A stretch of DNA of 58,157 nucleotides from Marinococcus halotolerans DSM 16375 (lineage in GTDB: Bacteria > Bacillota > Bacilli > Bacillales > Marinococcaceae), in NCBI RefSeq assembly GCF_000420725.1, contig NZ_ATVM01000018.1, positions 1 through 58,157 of the forward strand, in the 5' to 3' direction. This document shows, one piece after another, positions 9,644-19,722 of this stretch; the stretch's first letter is position 1, and every line of letters starts with the position of its first letter. The translations under genes were made by a program, and so were the position numbers. The notes beneath the pieces are model-generated. The model worked only from the letters and a program-made list of their open reading frames with translations, did not search any database and was not told where the DNA came from.

Positions 9644-10122
9644 TGAGAATTGGACATGGATATGATGTACACCAGCTGCAGGAAGGCCGCCCTTTAATCC
9701 TCGGAGGAATAAATATTCCTCACGATAAAGGGCTGCTTGGACATTCGGATGCGGACGTTTTACTTCATGCAGTGACAGATGCGATACTGGGGGCAGTCGG
9801 GCTGGGCGATATCGGCAGGCATTTCCCGGATACGGACCCGGAATTTAAAGATGCTGATTCTGCAGACCTGCTTGCGCATGCCTGCAGTCTAGTACAAGCA
9901 AAGGGATGGAAGCTTGGAAATGTCGACGCGACTATTCTGGCCCAGCAGCCAAAAATGGCCCCGCACATCCCGGAAATGAAAAAGCGGATCGGCGACCTGC
10001 TTGAAGCAGAAGCAGAGGAGCAGGTGAATGTAAAAGCGACGACCACAGAAAAGCTCGGGTTTGTCGGCCGAAAAGAAGGTATTGCTGCTCATGCTGTTGT
10101 ACTTCTGCAGCCGGCTGATTAA
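9643..10122 (+). CDS. ispF: 2-C-methyl-D-erythritol 2,4-cyclodiphosphate synthase
   Basis: A 159-residue trimeric zinc enzyme that cyclises CDP-ME-2-phosphate. The metal ligands Asp and His of GHGYDVHQL (residues 8 and 10) and the [10 protein letters not shown] loop are visible, as are [13 protein letters not shown] and [11 protein letters not shown]. It overlaps ispD by one base. The second and last MEP-pathway gene in the window, followed by gltX after about 50 nt. Confidence 0.97.
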   Translation: MRIGHGYDVHQLQEGRPLILGGINIPHDKGLLGHSDADVLLHAVTDAILGAVGLGDIGRHFPDTDPEFKDADSADLLAHACSLVQAKGWKLGNVDATILAQQPKMAPHIPEMKKRIGDLLEAEAEEQVNVKATTTEKLGFVGRKEGIAAHAVVLLQPAD

Positions 10123-10175
10123 ATAGACGTAAAAATAGAGCATATAAAAAAGAAAGTCTACGGAGGGTGAAGGAC

Positions 10176-11636
10176 ATGAGTGAAAAAGTACGTGTACGGT
10201 TTGCGCCGAGTCCGACCGGCCATCTTCATATCGGCGGAGCGCGCTCGGCGCTGTTTAATTATTTATTCGCCAGAAGCCAGGGCGGAGATTTTATTCTGCG
10301 CATTGAAGATACAGATCAGGAGCGTAACGTGGAAGACGCTACTGCCCGTTTAATGGAAAGCCTTCGCTGGCTGGGCATTGAATGGGATGAAAGTGTGGAT
10401 GTGGGCGGTCCGCATGCGCCTTACCAGTCGATGGAACGAATCGACCTGTATAAAGAATACGTCCAGCGTCTTCTCGATGAAGGCAAGGCTTACTATGATT
10501 ACATGACAGAAGAAGAGCTTGCCCAGGAAAGAGAAGAGCAGATGGCCCGCGGGGAAGCACCGAAATACAGCGGGCGCGACAGAGACCTTACACCGGCCCA
10601 GCGGAAAGCATATGAAGACCAGGGGATTAAACCGGTCGTTCGTTTCCGTGTTCCGGAAGGGCAGAGCGTCATCATTGATGATGTTGTAAGAGGAAACGTT
10701 ATTTTCGAATCCAACGATATCGGTGATTTTGTCATTGCCCGTAAAGACGGCATACCAACATACAACTTTGCGGTAGTAATTGATGATCATCTAATGGAAA
10801 TTTCTCACGTCATCCGTGCAGAAGAACATCTTTCCAACACTCCGCGCCAGGCCCTGGTCTACGACGCTTTTGACTGGGAGAAGCCGCGTTTTGCCCACGC
10901 ATCGCTGATTTTAAATCCGAACCGCCAGAAAATGAGTAAGCGTGACGGCTCCGTGATCCAATTTGTCGAGCAGTACCGTGATCTTGGATACCTGCCGGAA
11001 GCTATCGTGAACTTCCTGGCACTGCTAGGGTGGTCTCCAAAAGGAGAAGAGGAGCTGTTTACCATTGAAGAATTAAAAGAACAGTTTTCGCTTGAGCGGG
11101 TGTCGAAGGCCCCGGCGGTCTTTGATACGGACAAGCTTGCCTGGATGAACAACCAGTACGTAAAAGAAGTGGACACAGAACGTCTGACCCTGCTTGCGCT
11201 TCCGCATCTGCAGGAAGCAGGCAAGCTGCCGGCAGAGCTTTCGGAAGATCAGTACGAGTGGCTGAAGCAGCTTGTCGGCATCTATCAGGAACAAATGCAC
11301 TATGCAGCAGAAATTGTCGAGCTGACAGATTTGTTCTTCAAAACAGAAATTGACTATACCCAGGAAGCCCGGGAGGTGCTCGAGCAGGAGCATGTAAGCA
11401 CCGTGCTGCAGCACTTCTCGAAAGAGCTCGACGAAGCTCCGGACTTTGAACCGGAAACGGTGAAAAAAGCGGTAAAGGCTACCCAGAAAGCGACAGGCTA
11501 TAAAGGCAAGCAGTTGTTTATGCCAGTCCGGGTGGCAACGACCGGACAGACACACGGACCTGAGCTTCCGGTGGCTATTTCGCTTCTTGGAAGAAACGTC
11601 GTGCAGGCAAGACTGCAGCAGGTTCTCTCCTCCTAA
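10176..11636 (+). CDS. gltX: Glutamyl-tRNA synthetase
   Basis: A 486-residue class I aminoacyl-tRNA synthetase; in Bacillus this enzyme charges both tRNA-Glu and tRNA-Gln. The HIGH-type motif is [18 protein letters not shown] at the N-terminus and the KMSKS-type motif reads KMSKRDGS. The C-terminal anticodon-binding domain is complete. GGAGGG at 10162-10167 is 8 nt before ATG 10176; an in-frame GTG at 10167 overlaps that site and is rejected. The Cys T-box leader begins just after the stop. Confidence 0.97.
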   Translation: MSEKVRVRFAPSPTGHLHIGGARSALFNYLFARSQGGDFILRIEDTDQERNVEDATARLMESLRWLGIEWDESVDVGGPHAPYQSMERIDLYKEYVQRLLDEGKAYYDYMTEEELAQEREEQMARGEAPKYSGRDRDLTPAQRKAYEDQGIKPVVRFRVPEGQSVIIDDVVRGNVIFESNDIGDFVIARKDGIPTYNFAVVIDDHLMEISHVIRAEEHLSNTPRQALVYDAFDWEKPRFAHASLILNPNRQKMSKRDGSVIQFVEQYRDLGYLPEAIVNFLALLGWSPKGEEELFTIEELKEQFSLERVSKAPAVFDTDKLAWMNNQYVKEVDTERLTLLALPHLQEAGKLPAELSEDQYEWLKQLVGIYQEQMHYAAEIVELTDLFFKTEIDYTQEAREVLEQEHVSTVLQHFSKELDEAPDFEPETVKKAVKATQKATGYKGKQLFMPVRVATTGQTHGPELPVAISLLGRNVVQARLQQVLSS

Positions 11637-11664
11637 ATAAATATCTGTAAAACTATGACAGGAA

Positions 11665-11889
11665 GAAGTAAAAAACAACAGGCTTTATACAGAGATGCTC
11701 TCCGGTGGCTGAGAGAGGGCACTGAGCCGGTTTTTGAAATGCGTCCTGGAGTCCTCTGCTGAATGTAGTAGGCAGCGGCGGCATACCCCGTTACGGTAAA
11801 AAGAGAAGTGCCTGTTCCGGCGCTTAAACAGAGTGGGACCGCGTTATAAAACGTCTCTGTGCGAATTCGCACAGAGACGTTTTTTTTAT
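11665..11889 (+). promoter_or_regulatory. T-box leader, cysteine-responsive, upstream of cysE-cysS
   Basis: Stem I is closed by CAGAG (11690-11694) with CTCTG (11754-11758), and the specifier codon candidate is TGC (Cys) at 11740-11742 in TTGAAATGCG. The T-box core AGAGTGGGACCGCG is at 11830-11843. The intrinsic terminator follows: ACGTCTCTGTGCG (11851-11863) pairs perfectly with CGCACAGAGACGT (11868-11880), then eight T. Uncharged tRNA-Cys would favour the antiterminator and allow reading of cysE-cysS. The base after UGG is G, so pairing with a U discriminator base would be a G-U wobble. No clear own promoter was found; it may be fed from gltX. Confidence 0.93.
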
Positions 11890-11949
11890 TGATATACTAA
11901 GCATATAATATGAAAGCTTGAGAGAAGGAATAGAAAGTGGGGAAGCACC

Positions 11950-12624
11950 ATGTGGAAAACGCTGAAAAATGATTTGGACGTTGTATTTGACCAGGACCCG
12001 GCAGCGCGGAACCGTCTGGAAGTGGTCTTCACGTACGCGGGTGTACACGCAGTATGGTCTCATCGTTTCGCCCATTGGCTGTGGAAGAAAAAGATGTTTT
12101 TTCTCTCCCGCGTGATCTCTCAGCTCAGCCGCTTTATCACCGGAATTGAAATTCATCCCGGAGCGGTCGTCGGCGAGCGGCTGTTTATTGATCACGGCAT
12201 GGGAGTCGTTATTGGAGAGACGTGTGAAATCGGTGATAACGTTACGATTTTCCAGGGCGTTACCCTGGGCGGCACGGGCAAAGAAAAAGGCAAGCGGCAC
12301 CCGACGATTGAGGACCATGTATTGATCGCAAGCGGCGCCAAAGTCCTTGGTTCCATGACGATCGGAAAGCATTCCCGTATCGGCGCGGGCTCGGTGGTAT
12401 TGAATGAGGTGCCTCCCAATTCGACAGTCGTCGGCATTCCGGGAAAGGTGGTTGTGCAGGATGGCGTAAAGATTAACAGAAATTCGCTCGACCACCAGAA
12501 TCTCCCGGATCCGGTGGCTGACAAGATTCGATCACTCGAAGAGGAAATTGAGATGCTGAAAGAACGGCTCCCGGAGCAAGAAAGTGCAGAGCGCGAACAA
12601 CCGGTGAAAGGAAGAGAGCAGTAA
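11950..12624 (+). CDS. cysE: Serine O-acetyltransferase
   Basis: A 224-residue enzyme that makes O-acetylserine, the carbon precursor of cysteine. The C-terminal half shows the left-handed beta-helix hexapeptide repeats and the active-site region ([17 protein letters not shown], then [14 protein letters not shown]). It lacks the long N-terminal extension of the enterobacterial enzyme, as usual in Bacillus. It sits directly after the Cys T-box and overlaps cysS by one base, so synthesis and charging of cysteine share one cysteine-sensing leader. Confidence 0.96.
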   Translation: MWKTLKNDLDVVFDQDPAARNRLEVVFTYAGVHAVWSHRFAHWLWKKKMFFLSRVISQLSRFITGIEIHPGAVVGERLFIDHGMGVVIGETCEIGDNVTIFQGVTLGGTGKEKGKRHPTIEDHVLIASGAKVLGSMTIGKHSRIGAGSVVLNEVPPNSTVVGIPGKVVVQDGVKINRNSLDHQNLPDPVADKIRSLEEEIEMLKERLPEQESAEREQPVKGREQ

Positions 12625-14018
12625 TGGCGATTCATATATACAATTCATTAACCAATCAAAAAGAGCTGTTTCAACCGATAGACCCGGACCGGATTACAAT
12701 GTATGTGTGCGGGCCGACTGTGTACAACTACATTCATATCGGCAACGCCCGTCCAGCTATCGTTTTTGATGCTGTCCGCCGCTATCTGATGTACCGCGGA
12801 TACAATGTGTACTACGTGTCGAATTTCACCGATGTGGATGACAAAATTATTAAAGCTGCCCAGGAAATGAATGAAGAAGTGCCGGCTCTCGCCAATCGTT
12901 TTATCAACACGTACCTTGAAGATATCGAATCGCTTGGAGTTGAACAAGCGGATCTTCATCCGCGGGCGACCGAAACTGTGGCAGAAATGATCGAGTTTAT
13001 CGAGCAGCTGATCGCAAAAGGATTTGCCTATGAATCAAACGGCGATGTGTATTACCGCACGAAGAAATTCAAAAACTACGGGAAGCTTTCCTCGCAGTCT
13101 GTCGGAGATCTACAGATGGGGGCGCGGATTGAAGTAGGCGAGCAGAAAGAGGACCCGATGGATTTCACGCTCTGGAAAAAAGCGAAGGAAAACGAAATTG
13201 CGTGGAACAGCCCGTGGGGCGAAGGGCGCCCCGGATGGCATATTGAGTGCTCGGCGATGGTGAAAAAATATATGGGGGATACTATCGACATCCATGCCGG
13301 AGGCCAGGATTTAAAATTCCCTCACCACGAAAATGAAATTGCCCAGACGGAAGCATTGACCGGCAAACCAATGGCCCACTACTGGATGCATAACGGCTAT
13401 ATTAATATTAACAATGAAAAAATGTCGAAATCTCTCGGAAATTTCGTACTGGTGCATGACATGATTCAGCAGCACGATCCGGAAGTAATCCGCTTTTTCA
13501 TGATGCAGGCGCACTACCGCAATCCTATTAACTTTGATAACGATCTGCTTGAATCAGCCAGGGCCGGGCTGGAGCGGCTGCGCTCGACGCTTGAAAACGT
13601 CAAGCACCGCTGTGGCGAAAGCGCAGACGGTGGCAGCGGAGAAGGCCGGGAGGCAGCAGAACGGGCCAAGGCGCGTTTTCTGGAGGAAATGGACGATGAC
13701 TTCAACACGGCAAATGCTGTCAGCGTACTTTTTGACCTGGCCCGGGAAGCAAATAAATATATGCAGCAGCCGCAGACAAGTATTGATTCACTGGATGCGA
13801 TTATTGAAACGATGACAGAAATCGGAAGCGTGCTTGGGGTTTCTTTAGAAAAAGAGGAAGAAATGCTCGATGAAGACATCGAACGGCTTCTCGAAGAGCG
13901 GGTGGAAGCAAGAAAAAATAAAAACTTTGCCCGTGCCGATGAAATCCGGGACCAGCTCGAGAACGACGGAATTTTATTAGAAGATACGCCGCAGGGAACC
14001 CGGTGGAAGAGGAAGTAA
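12624..14018 (+). CDS. cysS: Cysteinyl-tRNA synthetase
   Basis: A 464-residue class I synthetase. Visible are the first zinc ligand in YVCGPTVYN, the HIGH motif IHIGNARP, the other zinc ligands in HIECSAM and PHHENEIAQ, and the KMSKS motif MSKSLGNF. The length is normal. Starts in the cysE stop codon (TAATG) and is followed one base later by mrnC. Confidence 0.97.
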   Translation: MAIHIYNSLTNQKELFQPIDPDRITMYVCGPTVYNYIHIGNARPAIVFDAVRRYLMYRGYNVYYVSNFTDVDDKIIKAAQEMNEEVPALANRFINTYLEDIESLGVEQADLHPRATETVAEMIEFIEQLIAKGFAYESNGDVYYRTKKFKNYGKLSSQSVGDLQMGARIEVGEQKEDPMDFTLWKKAKENEIAWNSPWGEGRPGWHIECSAMVKKYMGDTIDIHAGGQDLKFPHHENEIAQTEALTGKPMAHYWMHNGYININNEKMSKSLGNFVLVHDMIQQHDPEVIRFFMMQAHYRNPINFDNDLLESARAGLERLRSTLENVKHRCGESADGGSGEGREAAERAKARFLEEMDDDFNTANAVSVLFDLAREANKYMQQPQTSIDSLDAIIETMTEIGSVLGVSLEKEEEMLDEDIERLLEERVEARKNKNFARADEIRDQLENDGILLEDTPQGTRWKRK

Positions 14019-14019
14019 C

Positions 14020-14436
14020 ATGATAAACTATAGTAAAGTAGATGAAAAGCAGTTAAATGCTTTGGCGCTTGCCTATATGGGCGACGCAGTGCTCGAAACC
14101 CACATCCGTCATTATTTGATTTCGGAAGGGAAAGTACGGCCGCAGGAGCTGCATAAGCAGGCTACCTCCTACGTATCGGCTCAGGCCCAGGCGGAGGTAC
14201 TCCGGTCCATGTGGGAGGAAGGGTATTTAACTGAAGAGGAGACAGCCGTGGCCAGACGTGGACGTAACGCGAAATCCGGAAGCATCCCCAAAAATACGGA
14301 TCTGGCCACCTACCGGATGAGTACAGCGTTTGAAGCAGTGCTTGGGTATTTGTATTTTGCCGGGAGGCAGGAACGGGTGAACGAAATTATTGCATTTGCG
14401 ATAGACAAAACACAAGAAAGAGGCCAGTCATTATGA
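14020..14436 (+). CDS. mrnC: Mini-ribonuclease 3
   Basis: A 138-residue RNase III-like protein without the double-stranded RNA-binding domain, which matures 23S rRNA ends in Bacillus. The catalytic-site block LALAYMGDAVLE is at residues 16-27. Overlaps rlmB by four bases (ATGA). Its place between cysS and rlmB is the conserved Bacillus arrangement and joins two 23S rRNA-modifying genes. Confidence 0.95.
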   Translation: MINYSKVDEKQLNALALAYMGDAVLETHIRHYLISEGKVRPQELHKQATSYVSAQAQAEVLRSMWEEGYLTEEETAVARRGRNAKSGSIPKNTDLATYRMSTAFEAVLGYLYFAGRQERVNEIIAFAIDKTQERGQSL

Positions 14437-15185
14437 GCCAGGAATGGATCGCGGGGAAAAATCCTGTTATAGAAGCGTTAAAAGCCGACCGGAAAATTGA
14501 GAGAATTATGATCGCAGACACTTCCAAAAAAGGAGCGGCACAGGAAATACGAGCTCTGGCAGGAAAAAAAGGAATAGAGGTGCAGGAGGTTTCAAAGAAA
14601 AAACTCGATGAGCTCGATGCAGGCCTACACCAGGGAGTAGCGGCTGCTGTGCCAACTTATCAGTACGCAGGAATGGACGATTTATTCCGTAAAGCAGAAA
14701 AGCAGAATGAGGATCCTTTTTTCCTTGTGCTGGACGGGGTGGAGGATCCTCATAATCTGGGATCGATGATACGGACGGCGAACGCCTCCGGCGTGCACGG
14801 CGTCATTATCCCGAAAAGGCGGGCTGCAGGCGTGACCCAGACGGTGGTAAAAACGTCGGCAGGAGCCGTCGAGTACGTGCCGGTAGTGCGGGTAACAAAC
14901 ATTAATAAAACGCTAGATGAACTAAAGGACAAAGGTCTTTGGATAGCCGGGACGGGAACAGACAATGCCTCTGATTACAGGCAGATGCAAGCAGATATGC
15001 CGCTTGCTCTGGTAATCGGAAACGAAGGAAAGGGACTGAGCCGGCTTGTAAAGGAAGCATGTGACTTTCTGGTACAGATTCCGATGCACGGACCGGTTAC
15101 TTCATTGAACGCTTCTGTTGCCGGTGGTGTTCTAATGTATGAAGTGATGCGCAAACGCCAGGAGAAGGGAAGGCAGACACCATGA
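14433..15185 (+). CDS. rlmB: 23S rRNA (guanosine-2'-O-)-methyltransferase RlmB
   Basis: A 250-residue SPOUT-class methyltransferase expected to methylate the ribose of G2251 (E. coli numbering) in the peptidyl-transferase P loop. An N-terminal substrate-binding domain (about 1-75) precedes the SpoU domain with GVEDPHNLGSMIRTA, NEGKGLS and SLNASVAGGV knot motifs. It overlaps both neighbours by four bases, so mrnC-rlmB-rae1 are tightly coupled. Confidence 0.95.
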   Translation: MSQEWIAGKNPVIEALKADRKIERIMIADTSKKGAAQEIRALAGKKGIEVQEVSKKKLDELDAGLHQGVAAAVPTYQYAGMDDLFRKAEKQNEDPFFLVLDGVEDPHNLGSMIRTANASGVHGVIIPKRRAAGVTQTVVKTSAGAVEYVPVVRVTNINKTLDELKDKGLWIAGTGTDNASDYRQMQADMPLALVIGNEGKGLSRLVKEACDFLVQIPMHGPVTSLNASVAGGVLMYEVMRKRQEKGRQTP

Positions 15186-15694
15186 AGGACATTCTTCTCG
15201 TAGATGGGTATAATGTGATTGGCGACTGGCCGGAGCTGAAGCCGCTCCGGGCCGGTCATCTTGAAGAGGCACGGGACCGGCTTGTTGATGCAATGGCGGA
15301 ATACCAGGCTTATAAAGGATGGAGAGTTATTGTTGTTTTCGATGCCCATATGGTTCCCGGCATTGGAAAAAACTATCAGCTGAAACGTGTGGAGGTAGTA
15401 TACACGAGAGAACACGAGACAGCCGATGAGCGCATCGAAAAACTAGTCGGGGAGTTAAAAAACGTGGAAACGAGAGTGCACGTGGCCACCTCCGATTATG
15501 CTGAACAGTCAATGACGTTTGGGAGCGGAGCGTTAAGAAAATCGGCAAGGGAGCTCCGGCATGAAACAAAGCTCGTCGAAAAAGGCATCGAAGAACAGCT
15601 TGAAAATCAAAAAAAAGCAATTCATAAGACTACTCTTCCTATTACGGAAGAAATGGCAGAAATTTTCGACAAATGGCGCAAAAGGGATCTGTAG
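15182..15694 (+). CDS. rae1: NYN-domain endoribonuclease Rae1 (YacP)
   Basis: A 170-residue NYN/PIN-like nuclease beginning MKDILLVDGYNVIGDWPEL, with acidic catalytic residues in the VDGYNVI and VVFDAH blocks. In B. subtilis the YacP/Rae1 protein enters the ribosomal A site and cleaves certain mRNAs during translation. It overlaps rlmB by four bases (ATGA) and ends 5 nt before the sigH promoter. Confidence 0.92.
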   Translation: MKDILLVDGYNVIGDWPELKPLRAGHLEEARDRLVDAMAEYQAYKGWRVIVVFDAHMVPGIGKNYQLKRVEVVYTREHETADERIEKLVGELKNVETRVHVATSDYAEQSMTFGSGALRKSARELRHETKLVEKGIEEQLENQKKAIHKTTLPITEEMAEIFDKWRKRDL

Positions 15695-15698
15695 GCAG

Positions 15699-15728
15699 TT
15701 GACGCTTTTATGAACACTCCGATATAAT
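15699..15728 (+). promoter_or_regulatory. SigA-type promoter of sigH
   Basis: TTGACG (15699-15704) and TATAAT (15723-15728) are separated by 18 nt, 46 nt before the chosen start codon. Confidence 0.82.
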
Positions 15729-15773
15729 GATTGCTATATTTATACTACTATGCGCATGGGCGGAGGGATTGTA

Positions 15774-16424
15774 TTGAGTACAGACCTCAAGAAACCGGAA
15801 CAACATCAAACTACCCGAACCGAAGATGAAATACTGATTGAATTTGCACGTGCAGGCGATAACCAGGCGTTAGAACGACTGATTGAGAAATACCGGCATT
15901 TGGTGCGGGCGAAATCACGATCGTATTTTCTCATCGGGGGAGATTATGAAGATATTATACAAGAAGGAATGATCGGGCTGTATAAAGCTGTACGAGATTT
16001 CCGGGGGGACAAACTATCCTCATTCCGTGCCTTTGCTGAGTTGTGTATTACGAGGCAGATCATTACAGCTATAAAGACGGCGACGAGGCAGAAGCATTCG
16101 CCGCTGAACTCATATATCTCGTTAGACAAGCCAGTGTATGAGGAAGATTCGGAAAGGCCGCTGCTCGATATTTTAGTAGAGACCCACGCCAAAAGTCCGG
16201 AGGATCTGCTGATTATCAGGGAGAAACAGGCGGATATGGAAACGAAAATTGGCAGTGTTCTGAGTGAGCTCGAACAGCAGGTGCTGCAGCTCTACATTGA
16301 TGGTCGCTCCTATCAGGAAATGTCCGGACTGCTCGGTAGAAGAAATAAATCAATCGACAATGCGCTTCAAAGAATCAAGCGGAAACTCGAAAATTGTGAA
16401 GAGTGGAATGCGTTAATCTCTTGA
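15774..16424 (+). CDS. sigH: RNA polymerase sigma-H factor
   Basis: A 216-residue sigma-70 family factor close to B. subtilis SigH (Spo0H). Region 2 includes FLIGGDYEDIIQEGMIGLYK and the strongly conserved FAELCITRQIITAIKTATRQ; region 4 ends YQEMSGLLGRRNKSIDNAL. In Bacillus it directs transition-state, competence and early sporulation genes. TTG 15774 is the likely start because GGAGGG (15762-15767) lies 6 nt upstream; the ATGs at 15750 and 15756 have no such site. It is kept although several spore genes are missing nearby, so it probably serves non-spore functions. Confidence 0.95.
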   Translation: MSTDLKKPEQHQTTRTEDEILIEFARAGDNQALERLIEKYRHLVRAKSRSYFLIGGDYEDIIQEGMIGLYKAVRDFRGDKLSSFRAFAELCITRQIITAIKTATRQKHSPLNSYISLDKPVYEEDSERPLLDILVETHAKSPEDLLIIREKQADMETKIGSVLSELEQQVLQLYIDGRSYQEMSGLLGRRNKSIDNALQRIKRKLENCEEWNALIS

Positions 16425-16485
16425 AATACGGGATTTGTAGACCTTATGATTTCAGAAAAATCAAAAATAATTATGTGACAAGTTA

Positions 16486-16514
16486 TTGACAGCGTTTTCT
16501 CATGGTGGTAAGAT
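16486..16514 (+). promoter_or_regulatory. glpFK promoter with overlapping cre site
   Basis: TTGACA (16486-16491) and TAAGAT (16509-16514) have ideal 17-nt spacing. The same bases 16486-16500 (TTGACAGCGTTTTCT) match the catabolite-responsive element consensus WTGNAANCGNWNNCW with one mismatch, so CcpA would cover the -35 box and repress in the presence of preferred sugars. A cre overlapping -35 is also the arrangement I know from B. subtilis glpFK. Confidence 0.85.
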
Positions 16515-16547
16515 TTATTTAAGTTAATACGTTAGGTTGAGTATATG

Positions 16548-16593
16548 AAAGCCGCACACCAGTCATTCCATTGGGATACGTGTGCGGCTTTTT
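16548..16593 (+). promoter_or_regulatory. Leader terminator of glpFK, probable GlpP antitermination site
   Basis: AAAGCCGCACAC (16548-16559) pairs perfectly with GTGTGCGGCTTT (16580-16591) and runs into a T tract. It lies about 30 nt after the predicted transcription start and more than 180 nt before glpF, so transcripts would stop unless antiterminated. In B. subtilis the glycerol genes use exactly this design, with GlpP and glycerol-3-phosphate allowing read-through. glpP itself is not in the window. Confidence 0.82.
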
Positions 16594-16645
16594 CTAGGCT
16601 TTCCGGTTGTTTTCTGAGTGTTCATGCTAATTTTAATTCATTGTT

Positions 16646-16660
16646 ATGAAAGCGTTTTTT
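16646..16660 (+). promoter_or_regulatory. Possible second cre site in the glpFK leader
   Basis: ATGAAAGCGTTTTTT has the core TGAAAGCGTTTT of strong CcpA sites and differs from the cre consensus mainly at the last C. A site inside the leader could act as a roadblock. Weak evidence, from sequence match only. Confidence 0.4.
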
Positions 16661-16776
16661 TGGAAAATAACCGGGGTTAAAGGTCTGGGTCTTATGGCGC
16701 CGCAACAAATAATAAGACGAATGCGCCTAACGTTATGACGGTAAGTAAGCTTTAATAATAAAAGGAGGAAGAAGAA

Positions 16777-17604
16777 ATGTCTGTTTATTTAGCGGAGCTT
16801 ATCGGTACGATGATTCTTATTATTTTTGGCGGCGGCGTAGTTGCAAACGTAAGTCTGAATAAATCCAAAGCTCAGGGTGCTGGCTGGATTGTTGTAGCGC
16901 TTGGGTGGGGGTTTGCCGTTGCAATGGCTATCTACGCAGTAGGTCAGTTCTCTGGCGCTCACATTAACCCGGCGGTAACACTTGGTCTTGCTTCTGTTGG
17001 AGAGTTTGCATGGGCCCAGGTTCCAGGCTATATTATTGCCCAATTGATTGGTGCCGGTCTGGGAGGGGTTGTAGTTTATCTTCACTTTCTTGGTCACTGG
17101 AAGGAAACAGAAGATTCGAATACAAAGCTCGGGGTATTTTCGACCGATCCGGCTGTTCCGAACCGGTTTAACAACTTTTTGAGTGAATTTATCGGCACAG
17201 CTGTTCTTGTCGGCGGTATTTTAGGAATTGGGGCCAACCAGTTTACTGAAGGATTAAATCCGCTGATTGTCGGCTTCCTGATTCTCGCGATCGGCCTTTC
17301 ACTCGGGGGTACGACCGGTTACGCGATCAACCCGGCTCGTGACCTTGGTCCGCGTATTGCCCACGCTCTGCTGCCAATCCCGGGTAAAAGAGATTCCAAC
17401 TGGTCCTATGCCTGGATTCCAGTTGTAGCCCCGGCTGCAGGCGGTGTGTTCGGTGCCATGGTTTACCGGTCGTTCTTCTTAGGAGAAGGCGCGATGGCAC
17501 TGATGATTTACTCGGTTGTCGTAGCCGTTTTCCTAGGAAGCCTGTACTATATGGGCAAACGTTCTGAAAAAACAATCATGTCCAACCCTGAAGTGAAAAA
17601 CTAA
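16777..17604 (+). CDS. glpF: Glycerol uptake facilitator
   Basis: A 275-residue aquaporin-family channel with six membrane segments and two half-helices. The first NPA motif is in SGAHINPAVT (about residue 64) and the second in INPARDLGPR (about residue 185). The aspartate after NPAR marks glycerol facilitators rather than water-specific aquaporins. AAAGGAGG precedes ATG 16777. Followed after 33 nt by glpK, so glycerol is imported and trapped by phosphorylation. The gene pair is inserted between sigH and secE. Confidence 0.96.
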   Translation: MSVYLAELIGTMILIIFGGGVVANVSLNKSKAQGAGWIVVALGWGFAVAMAIYAVGQFSGAHINPAVTLGLASVGEFAWAQVPGYIIAQLIGAGLGGVVVYLHFLGHWKETEDSNTKLGVFSTDPAVPNRFNNFLSEFIGTAVLVGGILGIGANQFTEGLNPLIVGFLILAIGLSLGGTTGYAINPARDLGPRIAHALLPIPGKRDSNWSYAWIPVVAPAAGGVFGAMVYRSFFLGEGAMALMIYSVVVAVFLGSLYYMGKRSEKTIMSNPEVKN

Positions 17605-19167
<1,563 letters not shown>

Positions 19168-19185
19168 TAATTATGATGTGAAGGG

Positions 19186-19216
19186 ACCGGCGTTCCCTAT
19201 GGAGCGCCGGTTTTTA
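19186..19216 (+). terminator. Terminator of glpFK
   Basis: ACCGGCGTTCC (19186-19196), loop CTAT, GGAGCGCCGGT (19201-19211), then T residues. It ends the glycerol module before secE. Confidence 0.92.
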
Positions 19217-19235
19217 TATGCCATTTAATTTCTCC

Positions 19236-19264
19236 TTGATTATAGTGCGGAAGTTGTTTATGAT
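19236..19264 (+). promoter_or_regulatory. Promoter of a short transcript before secE
   Basis: TTGATT (19236-19241) and TATGAT (19259-19264) are spaced by 17 nt. The predicted start near 19271 lies only about 27 nt before an intrinsic terminator, so this would make a roughly 65-nt RNA unless read through into secE-nusG. Confidence 0.65.
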
Positions 19265-19297
19265 TGATATTGGTAGAAATATATGTGCACCTAAAGC

Positions 19298-19335
19298 AAA
19301 CAGACCGCAGAGCCCTTAGGAGCGGCTGTTTTTTT
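19298..19335 (+). terminator. Terminator or attenuator upstream of secE
   Basis: AAACAGACCGC (19298-19308) pairs with GCGGCTGTTT (19322-19331) with one bulged A, then seven T. With the promoter just upstream it forms a promoter-terminator unit about 135 nt before secE. In the rest of this gap (19336-19469) no gene is visible; in particular no L33 gene (rpmG), which B. subtilis has here. Confidence 0.85.
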
Positions 19336-19469
19336 AATGGTTGAAAACAAGCAGGACAAAGAAGTCTGAGGGTACATGGAATGCAGAAAAAGATGCAGAT
19401 ACATTGTTCGTACGAGACCTTATATTAATAATTCTATAACCGTAAACACCGGTTGATGGAGGTGGCTGC

Positions 19470-19667
19470 ATGGCTGGGGGTACGAAAAAAAGCCCTATCC
19501 GCTTTCTTAAAGAAGTAGGGCAGGAAATGAAGCGTGTTACATGGCCGACACGCAAAGAGCTAACGAAGTATACAATTGTCACGGTGCTGACTGTCATCTT
19601 TTTTGTAATCTATTTTGCCGTTATCGATTTAGGGCTTTCTGAACTTGTTCGTATATTTTTGGAGTAG
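19470..19667 (+). CDS. secE: Preprotein translocase subunit SecE
   Basis: A 65-residue single-span membrane protein of the SecYEG channel. The amphipathic helix FLKEVGQEMKRVTWPTRKEL is followed by one transmembrane segment (about 34-56). The short form is typical of Bacillus. GGAGGTGG precedes ATG 19470. It is paired with nusG downstream; its partner SecY lies later in the window. Confidence 0.96.
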   Translation: MAGGTKKSPIRFLKEVGQEMKRVTWPTRKELTKYTIVTVLTVIFFVIYFAVIDLGLSELVRIFLE

Positions 19668-19722
19668 TAACGGTTGAACGTTTGGAATAAAGGAGGGAAG
19701 GGACTTAGCTCCCACTCTAGAT

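Noticed and set aside
16545-16649. 34-codon frame starting in the glpFK leader hairpin
   Set aside because: No ribosome binding site, and its first codons are the arm of the terminator; best explained as leader RNA.
19381-19428. Remnant of rpmG (MQKKMQIHCSYETLY)
   Set aside because: Resembles the L33 start only in MxKK and one cysteine; too short and no further likeness downstream.
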